In this document: in pieces, positions 26,858 to 35,011 of the stretch
Layout of the letters: the number at the start of each line of letters is the position of its first letter
How positions within the stretch are numbered: the stretch's first letter is position 1
Assembly: GCA_963710495.1 (NCBI GenBank)
Contig: CAVQAI010000007.1
Coordinates: 372,001-436,000, forward strand
From: Bog-756 sp963710495
GTDB lineage: Bacteria; Actinomycetota; Acidimicrobiia; Acidimicrobiales; RAAP-2
Length of the DNA stretch: 64,000 nucleotides
Direction: 5' to 3'
Program-made: the position numbers and the translations under genes
The notes under the pieces: generated by a model
Databases searched by the model: none
What the model was told of the DNA's origin: nothing
Seen by the model: the letters and a program-made list of their open reading frames with translations, nothing else

Positions 26858-27039
26858 CGGTCGCTGCTGTCGTGCCGCCGGAAGGGGATGAGGATGGCGG
26901 CGATGAAGACGAGCACCATCAGCCCGATCAGGACCAGGTTCGCCACGGATATCTGGATGAACCCCCAGTGGACGTACCGGCCCGAGCCGCTCAGGTCGAC
27001 CAAGGCCCCGAACAGACTCGAATTGACGAACATCTGCAT
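26854..27039 (-). CDS. Small single-span membrane protein of the cytochrome b operon
   Basis: 61 residues with one span (ISVANLVLIGLMVLVFIAAILI) and a basic C-terminal end (PFRRHDSSDR). A good purine-rich ribosome site (GGAGGTGACG) precedes the ATG at 27039. Its stop overlaps the cytochrome b start by 4 bp. Size, single span and position recall small accessory subunits of bc/bf complexes, but there is no sequence signature. First gene after the DosR-like box. Confidence 0.65.
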   Translation of the reverse strand: MQMFVNSSLFGALVDLSGSGRYVHWGFIQISVANLVLIGLMVLVFIAAILIPFRRHDSSDR

Positions 27040-27086
27040 GACGTCACCTCCTGGAACGCAGGCTAGGAAGGGACCGGACGTTCTCC

Positions 27087-27102
27087 TAGGGCCCTAGGTC
27101 CC
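27087..27102 (-). promoter_or_regulatory. DosR-like box 1 (cytochrome b operon)
   Basis: Minus strand GGGACCTAGGGCCCTA, three mismatches to the consensus GGGACCTTCGGCCCTA. Its centre lies about 55 bp upstream of the start of the 61-residue membrane protein. The same distance is seen at box 43808-43823. Confidence 0.65.
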
Positions 27103-27183
27103 AATTTCGGAGATTGAAGAGGAACCGACACGGTCGGGGCGATCACCGTGGATGCCCGACCGCGGGTGAGAGGCAGCGGGCGG

Positions 27184-28767
27184 CTAACCGGGCTCGGGAG
27201 CCATCTCCCGGTGCCCGGCCGACCCCTCGGTGCGTGGAGTCTCCCCGGCCGGGATGCTCGTCCCCCGGTTCGGGAGAGCCACGGCCACCACCAGGGCGGC
27301 AACCGCCACCACCACGGTGGCGATCACCAGTCCGAGATCCATACCGGACACGAACGCATGACGAGCCACGAGGGCGAGGGCAACACCCTGGCTGCCCGGT
27401 GCCCGTTGGGCAACGGCCAGGGCGGCACCGACCGAGCTCTGGATGAGATCTTGAACCGATGCCGGGATGCCCGTATGGGCCACGGCACCCACGATGATGT
27501 GCTGGTAGCGAAGGTTGAGCGCCGTGCCGAGCACGGCGACGCCGAGGGCTCCCCCAACCTGCATGGCGGTGTCGTTGGTCGCCGATCCGACACCGGCCTC
27601 CTCCTTGGGAACCGATCCCATCACCGACTCGGTGCACGGGGCGAGCGCCATGGCCACGCCCACGCCCACGATGAGGAAGGGGCCGATGCAATCGCGGTAT
27701 GCATCGGAGATCGTCGTACCGGACAGGAGTCCGAGCCCCAACGCGATCAGGGCGAGGCCCGCCGTGACCACGTACTTGGTCCCGACCCGATGGGCGACAG
27801 TCACCGACAACGGTGAGATGACCAGCAGCGCCATCGCCACCGGAGCGATCCGAACGCCTGCTTCGAGGGGGCTGTAGCCGAGGACGAACTGGAGGTATTG
27901 GGTCATGAGGAAGAACATGCCGAGCAAGGCGAACAGGACGAGGGCCAAAGCCCCGATCGCCGCGCTGTAGCGGCGGTGCGTGAAGAACCGCAACGGAAGC
28001 ATGGGGTGGTCACAGTGGTGCTCCCATGCCGCAAACGAGCCGAGCACGACCACCGAGGTGACCAGGGAACCGACGATCCAGGGTGAGGACCAACCACGCC
28101 CCGGTGCCTCGATGATCGCCCACAGGAGGAGACCCAGCCCGACGATCGAGAGCCCGGCACCGACCGGGTCGGGTCGGGTCGACGAGGGGTTCTTCGAGTT
28201 GGGCACCAGCCAGAGGGCGGCCAGTCCTCCGATGACCGCGATGGGGACATTGACGAGGAAGACCGAACCCCACCAGAAGTGGGCCAGCAAGAGCCCGCCC
28301 ACGATGGGGCCGAGGGCGACGCCGATGCCGGCTGTTCCCGACCACAGCCCGATGGCCCGCACCCGATCACGCTCGCTGGTGAAGACGTTGGTCAGGATCG
28401 ACAAGGTGCAGGGCATCAAGCACGCCGCACCCACGCCCATGACGGCCCGGGCCAGAGTCAACCGGTCCGGAGTGCCGGCCCATGCCGCGAAGGCCGAGCC
28501 GCCGCCGAAGACCACCAGACCGGCGACGAAGACCGGCTTCCGGCCGACCCGGTCACCCAGCGCACCGAGGGACAGAAGGAGACCGGCGAAGACGACCGCG
28601 TAGGCATCGACGATCCATTGCAACTGACTGGAACTGGCCCCGATGCCGCGCACGATCGACGGCAACGCCACGTTCAGGACGGTATTGTCCAGGCTGATCA
28701 GGAGGAGCGTGACGCAAAGGACCGCCAGCGTGGCCCAGCGCCGATCCTTGGTCGTGCCCACATCCAC
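27184..28767 (-). CDS. MFS transporter, DHA2 family (14-span drug/H+ exporter)
   Basis: 527 residues with about 14 spans. Motif A is LGALGDRVGRKPVFVAGLVVF and motif C appears as GVALGPIVGGLLLAHFWWGSVFLVNVPI, both typical of EmrB/QacA-type multidrug exporters. The early VFAGLLLSLGALGDRVGRK with D51-like acidic residue (IVDAYAV) also fits. Exports hydrophobic toxic compounds with proton exchange. It is not obviously coupled to neighbours: the cytochrome b operon starts 145 bp downstream with its own box. No adjacent TetR/MarR regulator. Confidence 0.88.
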   Translation of the reverse strand: MDVGTTKDRRWATLAVLCVTLLLISLDNTVLNVALPSIVRGIGASSSQLQWIVDAYAVVFAGLLLSLGALGDRVGRKPVFVAGLVVFGGGSAFAAWAGTPDRLTLARAVMGVGAACLMPCTLSILTNVFTSERDRVRAIGLWSGTAGIGVALGPIVGGLLLAHFWWGSVFLVNVPIAVIGGLAALWLVPNSKNPSSTRPDPVGAGLSIVGLGLLLWAIIEAPGRGWSSPWIVGSLVTSVVVLGSFAAWEHHCDHPMLPLRFFTHRRYSAAIGALALVLFALLGMFFLMTQYLQFVLGYSPLEAGVRIAPVAMALLVISPLSVTVAHRVGTKYVVTAGLALIALGLGLLSGTTISDAYRDCIGPFLIVGVGVAMALAPCTESVMGSVPKEEAGVGSATNDTAMQVGGALGVAVLGTALNLRYQHIIVGAVAHTGIPASVQDLIQSSVGAALAVAQRAPGSQGVALALVARHAFVSGMDLGLVIATVVVAVAALVVAVALPNRGTSIPAGETPRTEGSAGHREMAPEPG

Positions 28768-29181
28768 CTCCCCACTGCCATCACCCGGCCGACCGGTGCA
28801 GATGCGATACTGAGCCGGCGGGCCGATCTCGCACTACGGCCACGAAGCCGTGGCCGGATTCAGCCACGCGCTGCGTGGCGGATCCCAGGAGCAATCCCCG
28901 AAAGGGCCCGAGCCCTCGCCATCTGATCACTCCGAGCTGAGTCCACCGGCTGGCCTCGACGAGCGACCTCGGCGGCGGCTCCTCGCAGATCACGCCATGG
29001 ACGACCAGTTTCGTGGTGGGAGCTTACCGACTTGGGCGGAACGCATCGCCCACCACTTCAGGGGCTGCGTCGGGGAACCCACCACGATCCGGCGAGGGTC
29101 GCCCCGGCCTCGCGGGTGTCCAGCCGATAACGGGTCGAAAGCCTCTGTTCGGCGCCCCGGCTCGAGTGTCGAATTGAACCC
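28768..29181. other. Intergenic stretch with a weak DosR-like box
   Basis: About 414 bp between the divergent MFS exporter and a PPOX gene. Open frames here have no domains. The only element I can point to is the imperfect box at 29131-29146, close to the PPOX start. Confidence 0.5.
29131..29146. promoter_or_regulatory. Weak DosR-like box (PPOX gene)
   Basis: CGGGTCGAAAGCCTCT; the other strand reads AGAGGCTTTCGACCCG. It departs from the consensus at six positions but keeps the TTTCG centre. Its centre is about 43 bp upstream of the PPOX start, close to the 41-bp distance at two strong boxes. Nearly the same sequence occurs at 50059-50074. Confidence 0.35.
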
Positions 29182-29670
29182 ATGTGGATCGATGCCAAGG
29201 GTTCCACCGTCCTTCCCGAACCGGAGTGCAAACGATTGCTGGCGGTGGCGGCCAAGGATGACCCGATCGGCCGACTGGGGGTATCCAGAGATGGCGCGCC
29301 CCTGGTCGTACCCGTCAACTTCACGCTCGAGGACGGTCAGGTGCTGACCCGGGTGAGCCGGGGCACGCTCAGCCGGGCCGCCGCCGGCCAGTTGGTCGCT
29401 TTCGAAGTGGACAAGGTCGACGGGGCCTCCGGCACGGCCTGGAGTGTCCTGGTGCGGGGGCTCGCCACGTTGATCGAGTCACCCACTCAGGCCCAGCTGG
29501 CCATGACGCCCTCGTTCGTACCGAAGCCCGGTGAGATGGTGCTCGTGGTCCGGCCCGATATCGTCACCGGGCGCCGGTTCGACGTTCACCGATCCGACCG
29601 CCAGGCTCGAACGGATCCTGCCCAGCCGCCTCGACCCGCGTCTTCCGGTCACTCCCGGACGGCGAGCTAG
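29182..29670 (+). CDS. PPOX-family flavin/F420-binding protein
   Basis: 162 residues. The split-barrel core shows LLAVAAKDDPIGRLGVSRDG, PLVVPVNFTLEDGQVLTRV, AAAGQLVAFEVDKVD and AWSVLVRGLATLIE, ending in VTGRRFDVH. The family binds FMN or F420; reactions range from nitro-group reduction to heme or cofactor protection. No ribosome site precedes the ATG, and a weak DosR-like box lies 43 bp upstream, so the message may be leaderless. The last ~30 residues are Pro/Ser-rich and probably disordered. The stop overlaps the convergent acetate kinase by 4 bp. Confidence 0.8.
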   Translation: MWIDAKGSTVLPEPECKRLLAVAAKDDPIGRLGVSRDGAPLVVPVNFTLEDGQVLTRVSRGTLSRAAAGQLVAFEVDKVDGASGTAWSVLVRGLATLIESPTQAQLAMTPSFVPKPGEMVLVVRPDIVTGRRFDVHRSDRQARTDPAQPPRPASSGHSRTAS

Positions 29671-30758
29671 ATGACCAGCTCCCGGACGTGGCGAGCGATC
29701 TCGATGTCCTCGCGGGCCCCGACGACGAGGATGGCCGGATCCCTTGTGGTGGAGATCCGACGGTCCCCCGTTGCCGTCTCGTTGGTCGAGTCGTCCAACT
29801 GGAGCCCCAGGAACGCCAGCCCCTCACAGGCGTCCGTCCGTAGTCGGGGTTCGGACTCACCGGCACCGCCGGTGAAGACCAGGCCGTCGAGCCCGTTCAT
29901 GGCGGCACACATGGCGGCGACGTTGACCCTGATCCGGTAGACATAGACGTCATAGGCCAGACGGGCGCGTGCGTCTCCCGCATCCATGGCGATCACCACC
30001 TCCCGGAGATCGCCGGACCCCCCCGACAGCCCGGCCAGGCCCGACTGGTGCTCGAGGAGATCCTCCACCTCGTCGACCGACAGAGCACCGTCGCGCTGGA
30101 CCCACAACACCAGGCCGGGGTCGACACTGCCCGAGCGCGTGGCCATCACCAGGCCCTCCATCGGGGTGAAGCCCATGGTGGTGTCGACCGAACGGCCACG
30201 GTCGACGGCGGCCAGTGAAGCACCCGAACCGAGGTGGGCCGTCACCAGGCGGAGCTCCTCCCGGGGCCGTCCGATCAGCTCACCGGCCCGGCGGCTGGCC
30301 CAGGCATGGCTGAGCCCGTGGAAGCCGAAGCGCCGGACGCCCCACTGCTCCCGCCAGGCTCGGGGCACGGCGTAGGTGTGGGCTCTGGCCGGCATGTGGT
30401 TGTGGAACGTCGTGTCGAAGCAGGCGACCTGGGGCAGCCCCGGTCGAAGCGACGCCACTGCTCTGATGGCGGCCAGGCCGTTCGGGTTGTGCAGCGGGGC
30501 GAGGTCGGACAGCGCGGCCAGGGCTCCGTCCACCTGGGCGTCGAGCAGCACTGGGCCCTCGAAGACCGATCCTCCGTGCACCACACGATGGCCGACGGCG
30601 TCGACCTCGGGATGCTCGTCCAGGAAGTCGCCGAGCGAGCCCTCCAGCGTCGCGGCATCCGGCCGGGGAAGGTCGCGCGACGCGGTGAGGGCATCCCCGT
30701 CGTCCAGGATCCTCAGCTTCAGGCTGCTGGACCCGGCGTTGACAACCAGAATCAGCAC
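29667..30758 (-). CDS. ackA: Acetate kinase
   Basis: Interconverts acetyl phosphate plus ADP and acetate plus ATP. The 363 residues carry VVNAGSSSLKLRI at the N terminus, RVVHGG (active-site Arg/His), FGFHGLSHAWAS, VTAHLGSGASLAAV and GFTPMEGLVMATRSGSVDPG, then GLVFTGGAGE. All are hallmark acetokinase motifs. It is slightly shorter than the usual ~400 residues. The gene is divergent from phosphoketolase across 71 bp; the pair can turn sugar phosphates into acetate and ATP without oxygen. This suits the low-oxygen theme of the region, though I see only a very poor box match between the two genes. Confidence 0.93.
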   Translation of the reverse strand: MLILVVNAGSSSLKLRILDDGDALTASRDLPRPDAATLEGSLGDFLDEHPEVDAVGHRVVHGGSVFEGPVLLDAQVDGALAALSDLAPLHNPNGLAAIRAVASLRPGLPQVACFDTTFHNHMPARAHTYAVPRAWREQWGVRRFGFHGLSHAWASRRAGELIGRPREELRLVTAHLGSGASLAAVDRGRSVDTTMGFTPMEGLVMATRSGSVDPGLVLWVQRDGALSVDEVEDLLEHQSGLAGLSGGSGDLREVVIAMDAGDARARLAYDVYVYRIRVNVAAMCAAMNGLDGLVFTGGAGESEPRLRTDACEGLAFLGLQLDDSTNETATGDRRISTTRDPAILVVGAREDIEIARHVRELVI

Positions 30759-30829
30759 ATGACTACCTTGTCAGATCGGACCGTTCCACCCCGGGCACGG
30801 TGCGAGACCATCGAGAAGACGAGGCCCTG

Positions 30830-33286
30830 ATGAATCGGATCGACCGCTCTCGCCCTCCCGAGCCGCCCGGTGCGGACCTGCTCTCCCCACTGGACGCCTA
30901 CTTCCGGGCGGCCAACTACCTGACCGCCGGGCAGATCTATCTCATGGACAATCCGTTGCTTCGCCGGCCGCTGCGGCCCGAGGACATCAAACCGCGACTG
31001 CTCGGGCACTGGGGGACGAGTCCGGGGCTCAACTTCTTGTACGCCCACCTGAGCCGGGTGCTCAAGGATCGCGACGCCGATGCCCTCTTCCTGTGCGGCC
31101 CGGGCCATGGAGGGCCGGCCGTGGTCGCCAATACCTGGCTGGAGGGAACCTATTCCGAGCGGTTTCGTCACATCGCCCGCGATGGCGTCGGGATGGCGCG
31201 CCTGTTCCGCCAGTTCTCCTTCCCCGGTGGGATCCCCAGTCACTGCAGCCCTGGGACACCGGGCTCCATCCACGAGGGCGGTGAGCTGGGCTACGCCTTG
31301 AGTCACGCCTTCGGCGCCGCCTTCGACAACCCGGATCTGCTCGTGGCCTGCGTGGTGGGAGACGGCGAGGCGGAGACCGGACCGGCGGCGACGGGATGGC
31401 ACTCGAACAAGTTCCTCGATCCGCGCCGCGACGGGGCCGTGCTGCCCGTCCTCCACTTGAACGGCTACAAGATCGCCGCGCCCACGGTCCTGGCCCGGAT
31501 ACCGACCGACGAGCTGTTCTCGTTGTTCACCGGGTACGGGTACCGGCCGGTGCTCGTGGAGGGCGGTTTCGACGGGGAGGACCCGATGGCCGTGCACCAG
31601 CGCATGGCCACCGCCATGGACGGCATCTTCGACGAGGTCACCGAAATCCAGGAGCGGGCCCGCTCGGGGAAGAACCCGGCAAGGCCGGCATGGCCGATGC
31701 TGATCCTGCGGACCCCGAAGGGTTGGACGGGGCCGAAAGTGGTCGACGGACTGCCGGTCGAGGGGACCTTCCGCTCCCACCAACTCCCGCTGCACGAAGT
31801 TCGGACCAACCCGGAACACCTGGCCCAGCTCGAGGCGTGGCTCCGCAGCTACCGACCGGAGGAGCTGTTCGACGACGAAGGCCGGCCCGTCGGCCTCGTC
31901 ACCGGCTTTCCACCGTCCGGGGAACGACGGATGAGTGCCAACCCGCACAGCAATGGGGGCCTCCTGCTCGCCGACCTCGAGTTGCCCGACTTCCGTGACT
32001 ACGCCGTCGAGGTCGCTCGTCCCGGCTCGGTCGAGCGTGAGGCGACACGGGTGTTGGGCGGCCTCCTGCGGGACGTCGTCAGGGCCAACCCGTCCAACTT
32101 CCGGATCTTCGGTCCGGACGAGACCGCCTCCAATCGCCTCCAGGACGTATTCGAGGTCACCGACCGGACCTGGGATGCCGAGCTCCGGCCAGACGACGAT
32201 CACCTGGCGCCCGACGGACGAGTGATGGAGATGCTGTCCGAGCACCAGTGCGAGGGTTGGCTGGAGGGCTACCTGCTCACCGGCCGGCACGGGCTGTTCA
32301 ACTGTTATGAAGCATTCATCCACATCATCGACTCGATGTTCAACCAGCATGCCAAGTGGTTGAAGGTCAGCGCTGAAATCCCCTGGCGACGGCCGATCGC
32401 CTCACTCAACTACCTGCTGTCGAGCCACGTCTGGCGCCAGGACCACAACGGCTTCTCCCATCAGGACCCGGGCTTCATCGACCACGTCGTCAACAAGAAG
32501 GCGGGCATCGTACGCGTGTACTTCCCGCCCGACACCAACTGCCTGCTGTCGGTCGCCGACCACTGTCTGCGGAGTCGGAACTACGTGAACGTGGTCGTCG
32601 CCGGCAAGCAGCCCCAGCTCGACTGGTTGACCATGGAGGAGGCACTCGACCATTGCACCAACGGGCTCGGCATCTGGACGTTCGCCTCGAACGACGGCGA
32701 TTCGCTGCCGGATGTGGTCATGGCCTGCTGTGGCGACATCCCGACCCTCGAGACGTTGGCAGCGGTGCAATTGTTGCACGAACACCTGCCAGAGTTGAAG
32801 GTTCGAGTCGTCAATGTGGTCGACCTGATGCGTCTCGAGCCGGACACGGAACACCCGCACGGCCTACCGGATCGCGAGTTCGACACGCTGTTCACCACCG
32901 ACCGACCAGTGATCTTCGCCTATCACGGCTACCCACTCCTCATCCACCGGCTGACCTACCGGCGTGCGAACCACCACAACATCCACGTCCGTGGCTACAA
33001 GGAGGAGGGGACCACCACCACCCCGTTCGACATGGTCATGCTCAACGACCTCGACCGCTTCCACTTGGTCATCGACGTCCTCGATCGGATCCCGGGGCTC
33101 GGGCCCCGCACGGCCGCCCTGCGCCAGCAGATGACCGATGCCAGGCTCGACGCCCGGCGGTACGGGCGGGAGCACGGCGAAGACCCCCCGGAGATCGCCG
33201 GGTGGCGCTGGGAGGAGCGAGCCAGTCGGACCCGGGTAGCCGTCGCCCGATCCGCGTTCAGCGCGGTTCTTCCAAGGGGACGATGA
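30830..33286 (+). CDS. xfp: Phosphoketolase (XFP)
   Basis: Thiamine-diphosphate enzyme splitting xylulose-5-P (and often fructose-6-P) with phosphate into acetyl phosphate and a smaller sugar phosphate. The 818-residue protein shows CGPGHGGPAVVANTWLEG, GIPSHCSPGTPGSIHEGGEL, the ThDP motif VVGDGEAETGPAATGWHSNK and FGPDETASNRL, all typical. The ATG at 30830 has GAGG at a good distance; an upstream start at 30800 adds ten residues without support. Divergent from acetate kinase, which uses its product. The 3' end overlaps the convergent universal stress gene by 29 bp. Confidence 0.95.
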   Translation: MNRIDRSRPPEPPGADLLSPLDAYFRAANYLTAGQIYLMDNPLLRRPLRPEDIKPRLLGHWGTSPGLNFLYAHLSRVLKDRDADALFLCGPGHGGPAVVANTWLEGTYSERFRHIARDGVGMARLFRQFSFPGGIPSHCSPGTPGSIHEGGELGYALSHAFGAAFDNPDLLVACVVGDGEAETGPAATGWHSNKFLDPRRDGAVLPVLHLNGYKIAAPTVLARIPTDELFSLFTGYGYRPVLVEGGFDGEDPMAVHQRMATAMDGIFDEVTEIQERARSGKNPARPAWPMLILRTPKGWTGPKVVDGLPVEGTFRSHQLPLHEVRTNPEHLAQLEAWLRSYRPEELFDDEGRPVGLVTGFPPSGERRMSANPHSNGGLLLADLELPDFRDYAVEVARPGSVEREATRVLGGLLRDVVRANPSNFRIFGPDETASNRLQDVFEVTDRTWDAELRPDDDHLAPDGRVMEMLSEHQCEGWLEGYLLTGRHGLFNCYEAFIHIIDSMFNQHAKWLKVSAEIPWRRPIASLNYLLSSHVWRQDHNGFSHQDPGFIDHVVNKKAGIVRVYFPPDTNCLLSVADHCLRSRNYVNVVVAGKQPQLDWLTMEEALDHCTNGLGIWTFASNDGDSLPDVVMACCGDIPTLETLAAVQLLHEHLPELKVRVVNVVDLMRLEPDTEHPHGLPDREFDTLFTTDRPVIFAYHGYPLLIHRLTYRRANHHNIHVRGYKEEGTTTTPFDMVMLNDLDRFHLVIDVLDRIPGLGPRTAALRQQMTDARLDARRYGREHGEDPPEIAGWRWEERASRTRVAVARSAFSAVLPRGR

Positions 33287-33678
33287 CGACGGGGATGGGG
33301 CTGTGCTCGGCCAACTCGTGACTCGTGCTGCCGAGGAGCAGCCCCGAGTGCCCACCTCGTCCCCGCGTCCCTACGACGAGCAGATCGGCTTCGATCGGCG
33401 GTTGGGCCGATCGGATGAGCGCCGAGCAGGCATCGCCATCGACCGGATACCACTGGAGCCGGCGTGGCGCCATGCCCCGTTCCCGGCCGACGGCTCGAGC
33501 CTTCTCTTCGAGCTCGGCCACCAGTCCGGGATCCGAAGCATGCTCGAGCAGCCCGACGGCGTGGACAACGGCAATCTCCGCCTCCACCGCCTCGGCCAGT
33601 TCGGCAGCCCAGCCCGAGCGCGTTCCGAGAACCGGCCGACCCGTCGAAGCCCACCGCAATGGTGCGGACCGGGGTCAT
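33258..33678 (-). pseudogene. Universal stress protein gene broken by a 1-bp frameshift
   Basis: The gene begins in one frame with MTPVRTIAVGFDGSAGSRNALG (ATG 33678) and continues in another with WAAELAEAVEAEIAVVHAVG ... ADLLVVGTRGRGGHSGLLLGSTSHELAEHSPIPVVIVP. Together they form one complete UspA domain with the ATP-binding G-x2-G-x9-G-S/T motif. The join needs removal of one G from the GGG near 33615-33617 (plus strand agcccgag). It is the last gene of the operon that begins with the tandem Usp at 35968. Either a sequencing error or a recent lesion. Confidence 0.75.
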
Positions 33679-33724
33679 CGAGAACCGCCGCGGCTTCGTC
33701 GGCGCTGCGGGGAGCGGCTCGCCC

Positions 33725-34330
33725 TCATGGTGCGCGATCGCCTTGTCCGGAGCGATCGTGCTCGGTGTGGCGGCTCCGCCGCGCCGACCGAGACGCATCG
33801 TCGGGCTCGATGGGGAACTGCACGCGGATCGTCCCGTAGTCCCTGGTGGTGGTCACGTGGAACCCGGATTTCATGAACACGTCGAGCATGGCCTGATTGT
33901 CCGCCAGGGTCTGGGCGGAAAACGTGGTGATGCCATGGTCGAGGGCGGCGTCGGCCAGATGCTCCAACAGGAGGGTGCCGATACCTTGGTGCTGGAACTC
34001 GTCGGCGACCACAAAAGCGACTTCGGCCTCCTTCGAGTCGGCCAGTCGTTCATAGCGCCCGACCGCCAGCAACCGACCGTCGAGCTCCACGACCAGGGCC
34101 AGGCGGTCCACATAGTCGACGTGGGTGAACCGCTCGACCTCTTTCGCCGACAACCTCGGATGGACGAAGAAGAAGCGCCGGTACACCGACTCGGACGAGA
34201 GATGCTCATGGAAGGCGGTCAGGCGGGCACCGTCATCGGGCCGGATGGGCCGGAGATGGAGCTTCGACCCGCTGATCGTCTCGACATCACCTTCCAGCTC
34301 GCCGGGGTACCGCCCGACCCGATCGGTCAT
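33725..34330 (-). CDS. GNAT N-acetyltransferase, Pat-like
   Basis: 201 residues. The acetyl-CoA site is VAFVVADEFQHQGIGTLLLEHLADAA (V-x-x-x-x-Q-x-x-G-I-G pattern). The preceding HLRPIRPDDGARLTAFHEHLSSESVYRRFFFVHPRLS and later AQTLADNQAMLDVFMKSGF match the acetyltransferase domain of actinobacterial protein lysine acetyltransferases (Pat/Rv0998 type), here without the cyclic-nucleotide domain. Such enzymes silence acetyl-CoA synthetase and other enzymes by acetylation. ATG 34330 leaves a 19-bp gap to the HTH-PPOX gene; GTG 34357 is an alternative. Part of the operon below box 36234-36249. Confidence 0.8.
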   Translation of the reverse strand: MTDRVGRYPGELEGDVETISGSKLHLRPIRPDDGARLTAFHEHLSSESVYRRFFFVHPRLSAKEVERFTHVDYVDRLALVVELDGRLLAVGRYERLADSKEAEVAFVVADEFQHQGIGTLLLEHLADAALDHGITTFSAQTLADNQAMLDVFMKSGFHVTTTRDYGTIRVQFPIEPDDASRSARRSRHTEHDRSGQGDRAP

Positions 34331-34349
34331 TGCCCCGTGCTCTGTCGCG

Positions 34350-35003
34350 CTACCCACCAGTGGCCGTCCTGCGGATGCGACGACCGGTCACCTGGCGTGG
34401 TGCCAGTCGCACGTACGTCCGCCGCTCGCCCCCCGCCCACGGGGCGATACCCAACGACCGGGCCTCCCCGATCTCCTGCGGATCGACGATCACCCGTGCG
34501 TCACCTGTGAGCAGGACACTCCAGCCCTCGGTCAGGGCATCATCGAGATGGTCGACCTCGAAGGAAACCTGTTCCTCGGAGGACGCCGCCAGCACGGTCG
34601 CGTTCGAGTCGGTACGGAAGACGATGTCGCCATCCAAGACGCGGAAGTTGACCGGAACGGCGACCGGTCCATCCCGGTTCAGGTACACGAAACGACCGAC
34701 CCCGCCCGGAGCGATGAGTTTCTCGCATTCGTCGGCGCTCAACCGTTCGAGACTCGGCCGTCCCGCCGGACCGGCGCGGCCGGGCGGAGCGTCCCAGCCA
34801 CTCCCCGAGATGGCGTCAACCGACGTGTCCAGGGCCGCGGCCAACCTCCACAGTGCAGCTCGGGACAACTGAGGCGACGGGGACGACTCGACCATCCGGA
34901 GGTAGGCCGGACTCATCCCGGTCCGGCCAGCGACGTCCTCGGTGCTCAGTCCGAGCTGCTCACGGCGCTCGACCACCCGTCGTCCGAGGTCTCCAGCGGC
35001 CAT
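34350..35003 (-). CDS. Fusion of XRE helix-turn-helix and PPOX domain
   Basis: 217 residues. The N-terminal ~65 residues are an XRE/Cro-type DNA-binding domain (LGRRVVERREQLGLSTEDVAGRTGMSPAYLRMVES). The C-terminal part is a PPOX split barrel (LIAPGGVGRFVYLNRDG, PVAVPVNFRVLDGDIVFRTDS, EQVSFEVDHLDD, GWSVLLTGDARVI, ending TGRRIRR). This architecture suggests a cofactor- or redox-sensing transcription factor. The ATG at 35003 follows the tandem Usp stop by 8 bp, and the GNAT gene follows, so all belong to one operon under a DosR-like box. Confidence 0.82.
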   Translation of the reverse strand: MAAGDLGRRVVERREQLGLSTEDVAGRTGMSPAYLRMVESSPSPQLSRAALWRLAAALDTSVDAISGSGWDAPPGRAGPAGRPSLERLSADECEKLIAPGGVGRFVYLNRDGPVAVPVNFRVLDGDIVFRTDSNATVLAASSEEQVSFEVDHLDDALTEGWSVLLTGDARVIVDPQEIGEARSLGIAPWAGGERRTYVRLAPRQVTGRRIRRTATGG

Positions 35004-35011
35004 CGGATCCC

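Noticed and set aside
28891..28912. CCCGAAAGGGCCCGAG segment resembling a box
   Set aside because: Half-sites are not spaced as in the other copies and no gene start lies at a suitable distance.
30777..30792. Possible DosR-like box between ackA and xfp (CGGACCGTTCCACCCC)
   Set aside because: Only about half of the positions match the consensus, and the right half lacks the GGCCC core.
33258..33659. Universal stress protein read as an intact gene starting at 33659
   Set aside because: That start gives an N terminus (MRWASTGRPVLGTRSG) unlike any Usp, while the proper first strand lies in the neighbouring frame, so a frameshift explains the data better.
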